A stretch of DNA of 44,355 nucleotides from Bacteroidota bacterium (GTDB lineage: Bacteria > Bacteroidota > Bacteroidia > Cytophagales > Cyclobacteriaceae): NCBI GenBank assembly GCA_023417065.1, contig JAEZGH010000205.1:1-44355 (forward strand). The letters run 5' to 3'. The notes below the pieces were generated by a model. It was not told the origin of the DNA. It did not search any database and saw nothing but the letters and a program-made list of their open reading frames with translations. Shown piece by piece: positions 41,834 to 44,355 of the stretch. The translations under genes and the position numbers were made by a program. Positions within the stretch are counted from its first letter, which is position 1. The number at the start of each line of letters is the position of its first letter.

Positions 41834-42421
41834 ATGAAATTGCGTACACTTGCGTTCATAGCCATAACAGTTATTCTTGCTTTTGCCGGATGCAGCAAGA
41901 GCGACGACGATCCCGGAACGAGATCCGATTATTATTTTCGATATAAAGTGGATGGGGCGCGGGAAGACTATCAATACGGGAATAATCAGGTGAATCTTAT
42001 GGCCACTCATGGATATGATCCGAATACGAAGACGTATACGATCAATATTGCGGGGATGAAGAACATAATGGAGTCGGGTAAAAACACAGTCACAATCTTA
42101 ATCAGCGATACCAAAGAACTCGTAACGGGTGTCAATTATTCGAATATCCCGGGGGAAGGAGATGCTTATCCCGGGTTCCTGTTCACGATGGGCTACTACA
42201 ACAAGGACGGCAACTTGTACGTGGCCGGAGGTCAGGGTGACTCACCCATCTATGCGGAGATTTACGAACCTGCCTTTGTGAAAATTACTGAGATGACAGA
42301 CAATCATGTTGCCGGTACGTTTTCAGGAAAACTGATTTGGTACGACACGTCGCAAGGCAAGAATGAATTCATCGACGATGTACAGATTGCCGAGGGGGAG
42401 TTTAAGGTGCCGAGGAAGTGA
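41834..42421 (+). CDS. Predicted surface lipoprotein, unknown function
   Basis: A 195-residue protein. The start is at the ATG at 41834 because it opens a lipoprotein signal: a hydrophobic stretch ending FAGC with Cys20. The residues after Cys read SKSDDDPG, an acidic stretch like the Bacteroidota lipoprotein export signal, so the protein may be flipped to the cell surface. The mature part is beta-rich (YYFRYKVDGAREDYQYG; TYTINIAGMKNIM; AGTFSGKLIWYDTSQGKNEFIDDVQIAEGEFKV). I do not recognise a named family. It is convergent with the outer-membrane gene 61 bases beyond. Confidence 0.75.
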   Translation: MKLRTLAFIAITVILAFAGCSKSDDDPGTRSDYYFRYKVDGAREDYQYGNNQVNLMATHGYDPNTKTYTINIAGMKNIMESGKNTVTILISDTKELVTGVNYSNIPGEGDAYPGFLFTMGYYNKDGNLYVAGGQGDSPIYAEIYEPAFVKITEMTDNHVAGTFSGKLIWYDTSQGKNEFIDDVQIAEGEFKVPRK

Positions 42422-42481
42422 GGTCGGTAGCCAGGTTGCCTGTTACCGTGGCTGGTGCTTGCAGAAATTGGAAACCTGAAA

Positions 42482-43732
42482 TCAGAATTGATACTCGACC
42501 TGGAGCTGAACATCAGTTCGATATCCCTCCAGCTGACCAGCACCATAGGAGTAAAGTGCTGATACAGACAAAAGGTTCCTGCTTAACTTCAAGTCGATCC
42601 CTGCTCCGGCGACTAAATAACCTTTCGCCGACTTTTCATTGCTGTCCAATGATTGATTGAAAATTACTGGCTCGCTCGACGGTGAAGACAGCGGAGTTGA
42701 GTAATATACATATTGGCCACTTTGAGACATATAGACAGCGATACCGGGACCTCCTTTCACAAAAGGGGATATTGAATGATTACTGCTGTTGAATGCGTAC
42801 TTAACCAGGAGCGGGACGTTTAGCGTGGTATACTTGATGTCTAATTGATACGTGTATAGCAACGGAGGGAGGTGTCTTTCTACTTTTGAATTGTATTTCA
42901 CGAAATTCAAAGCCGGAGAAAGCTGGAGGGAAAGTCTGTTTCTCCCAGCATGGTCAAGATATACGTTAACAGCGGCGCCAATTCCGTACGTGTAGGTACG
43001 GTCAAAATCTAGACTTTTTGTAATCAAATAATCACTTAAATACATGTTATACGGCGGCGACGTCAAATGCGAAGTACCCACAGATGCGTGAATGGCAAAC
43101 TTGAATTTTATATTTTTCTTCTGATAGGAGACAAATGATTCATTTACCGGATGACGCAGCTTCTTGTATTCTTCTGCCAGGCGTCTCAGATCTTTCTTGT
43201 TACACGCTATCTTGTCAATAAGAGGAAACAGCGTGGGCTCGTCACCCAGGAGGTATCTAAGCTGGCCCTTGTACTTTTCAAATCGTGAACGTAGTTGGCC
43301 GTCCTGAGATGAGTTGAGCTGATACGAAAGTTCCATGATGACTGTATCTTTGGATGCCAGGAAATGCTCGACATTCTCATCATCCTTGTAAAAAAAGATT
43401 GTCAACGGGCCTTCTGCTACGTATTCTAAAAACACGCTTTTCCTGAGGTCATACGCTAATGAAGAGGGTGAAACAAACCTTTTCAGGTTCTGAATCCCAT
43501 AGGCCCGAATCTGGTCTGGCGTGTACGTTACTTTTTCTGAATTATCTTCTTGCTTGAAGATGCAATCTTTTGCATTGAGTTTGTCTCCCCGCAGGTTTAT
43601 CAACCCTTGTAGCGTATCACCTTCAAGAGTGACGATATAGCCGGGGCGAAAATCGGATTGAGCTTCCGCTAATGAAAAAAATATTATTCCTGCCAGTAAA
43701 AGGAAGCTTTTTCTGACCCACCGGTGACTCAT
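42482..43732 (-). CDS. Outer-membrane beta-barrel protein
   Basis: A 416-residue protein starting at the ATG at 43732, where a signal peptide begins (SFLLLAGIIFFSLAEAQ, cut after about residue 25). Residues 26-200 form a mixed domain (GYIVTLEGDTLQGLINLRG; DLRKSVFLEYVAEGPLTIFFY; a Lys-rich helix near 190). Residues 210-416 alternate in the manner of a small barrel (KFKFAIHASVGTS; NRLSLQLSPALNFVKY; VPLLVKYAFNSSNHSISPFVKGGPGIAVY; DLKLSRNLLSVSALYSYGAG), ending in an aromatic Phe (LQVEYQF), as outer-membrane proteins do. Similar to the PorT/porin-family barrels by pattern only. Confidence 0.75.
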   Translation of the reverse strand: MSHRWVRKSFLLLAGIIFFSLAEAQSDFRPGYIVTLEGDTLQGLINLRGDKLNAKDCIFKQEDNSEKVTYTPDQIRAYGIQNLKRFVSPSSLAYDLRKSVFLEYVAEGPLTIFFYKDDENVEHFLASKDTVIMELSYQLNSSQDGQLRSRFEKYKGQLRYLLGDEPTLFPLIDKIACNKKDLRRLAEEYKKLRHPVNESFVSYQKKNIKFKFAIHASVGTSHLTSPPYNMYLSDYLITKSLDFDRTYTYGIGAAVNVYLDHAGRNRLSLQLSPALNFVKYNSKVERHLPPLLYTYQLDIKYTTLNVPLLVKYAFNSSNHSISPFVKGGPGIAVYMSQSGQYVYYSTPLSSPSSEPVIFNQSLDSNEKSAKGYLVAGAGIDLKLSRNLLSVSALYSYGAGQLEGYRTDVQLQVEYQF

Positions 43733-44086
43733 CTTATTGATGCCTCCTGTCGAAGAACTTGATAATATCATGTTTGCACAACTAAATAGAGCAATATACA
43801 CGCTCGTCTTTGCATCTCCAACACAGGGCGTATCGCTACGCAGAATCGCTGCAGACATCGTCTCTTATGTCGCACTTCGATTCTTTGCCAATCAGGAATC
43901 AGAATCCATAAATCTAATCGGAAGAGTGGAGAAAGAGTGGACAAATGCTGGAGAAATGACCTCGGATGGGCGGGGCGAAATGACGAAAAGTAGGGTGCCT
44001 GCCTGAAAGATTTTTTAAAAAAATATGTGGATTTGTGAAACCCTGGGTATATAGACGCATCGTATAGCAATAAAAAACATCTACAT
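43733..44086. other. Intergenic region, nothing recognisable
   Basis: A 354-base gap between divergent genes. The minus frames over it are the upstream continuation of the barrel gene and an Arg/Ser/Cys-rich frame without homology-like patterns. An A/T run (TTTTTTAAAAAAATAT near 44012) is the only notable string. Confidence 0.45.
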
Positions 44087-44355
44087 ATGGCTATTGTTGC
44101 AAATAACGATCTTACCAGAGGGCTTCGCGGCCGGATTGGCAAATGGTTAGTTTTTCGGGTGGTACGCGGAAAAACTATTGCGAGTCGTGCTCCGCGAAAA
44201 CCGGATCCGAGGAAGCAGAGTGCTGCGCAACGACTGACACGGAGTACGTTCAGGGATGCTTCTGCCTGGGCAGTTCGCATTTTGTTGGATCCTGCTAAGA
44301 AACAATACTATGCGGATGTCGCGAAGGCTCAGGCATTGCCAAATGCATATACTGC
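44087..44355 (+). CDS. Basic conserved protein, N-terminal part (cut by window edge)
   Basis: From the ATG at 44087 the plus strand is open to the window end: 89 complete codons, starting MAIVANNDLTRGLRGRIGKW and including FRVVRGKTIASRAPRKPD, SAAQRLTRSTFRDASAWAV, and KQYYADVAKAQALPNAYT. It is Lys/Arg-rich, without signal or TM. It resembles short basic proteins that I recall as widespread in Bacteroidota genomes and that have no known function; nucleic-acid binding would fit the charge. No stop codon is in the window, so length is unknown. Confidence 0.65.
   Translation, partial: MAIVANNDLTRGLRGRIGKWLVFRVVRGKTIASRAPRKPDPRKQSAAQRLTRSTFRDASAWAVRILLDPAKKQYYADVAKAQALPNAYT

Noticed and set aside
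43768..44280. 170-codon minus-strand frame at the right end
   Set aside because: It covers the start of the barrel-gene upstream region and runs opposite the more gene-like plus frame at 44087.
1..44355. CRISPR array, prophage, integrase or toxin-antitoxin system
   Set aside because: No regularly spaced direct repeats and no genes of these classes were found; mazG here is the pyrophosphohydrolase, with no mazE/mazF beside it.

Overview
This window looks like chromosomal DNA of a member of the Bacteroidota, most likely a Cytophagales-type bacterium with a mid-range GC content. The evidence is the gene families (FecI/FecR pair with an STN-domain partner, DUF4254, DUF2520, single-chain GlyRS, HAE3-type RND transporter, a lipoprotein with an acidic export signal after its Cys), weak Shine-Dalgarno sequences, and repeated TAnnTTTG-type -7 boxes upstream of genes. 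It is mainly a core housekeeping region. I see no rRNA, tRNA, IS element, prophage, integrase or CRISPR array.

Layout. 1-9.3 kb, all minus strand: the 5' end of ileS, an RND/MMPL exporter, a tight glyS / MtfA-like protease / dGTPase run, a sensor histidine kinase, and mazG. 9.4-12.4 kb, plus: a small NqrM-like Cys protein, glmM and a cysteine desulfurase. 12.3-15.7 kb, minus: an apparent operon ribD - free-Met-sulfoxide reductase - membrane-anchored MutS-like ATPase. 15.8-20.0 kb: prmC and a DUF2520 protein (ATGA overlap), an inactivated alpha/beta hydrolase gene (in-frame stop plus frameshift), hemB and a START-like protein. 20.1-23.7 kb, minus: secreted aminopeptidase P, and an operon rmuC - divergent GroES-like protein - 69-residue protein. 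23.9-28.2 kb: rocD, then a DUF4254 / glycosyltransferase 9 / HAD phosphatase operon (envelope glycan), then a thiamin-pyrophosphokinase-like protein that lacks the family's acidic catalytic motifs.

28.2-31.7 kb, plus: an ECF sigma factor, a FecR anti-sigma factor and a secreted protein with STN and CarboxypepD-regulatory-like domains. That protein carries a long Gly-Leu-Ala-Asn repeat block in place of the usual TonB-dependent plug and barrel. 31.7-37.3 kb, minus: lipid and membrane genes (front-end desaturase, phosphatidylserine decarboxylase, CdsA, DoxX, CPBP protease) around a glutamate-type dehydrogenase. 37.4-44.4 kb: dusB, then smaller accessory genes (PH-like membrane protein, DUF1801, double VOC protein, Tat-exported DinB protein, lipoprotein, outer-membrane barrel), and the start of a basic conserved protein cut by the window edge. 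Low-complexity intergenic repeats sit around 38.4-39.2 kb.

The best candidate for an undescribed system is the sigma / anti-sigma / STN-repeat trio. It has the signalling half of a Fec-type relay, a candidate ECF promoter just upstream, and no transporter. The degenerate TPK homologue just upstream of it, the stand-alone GroES-like gene and the membrane-anchored MutS are secondary leads.
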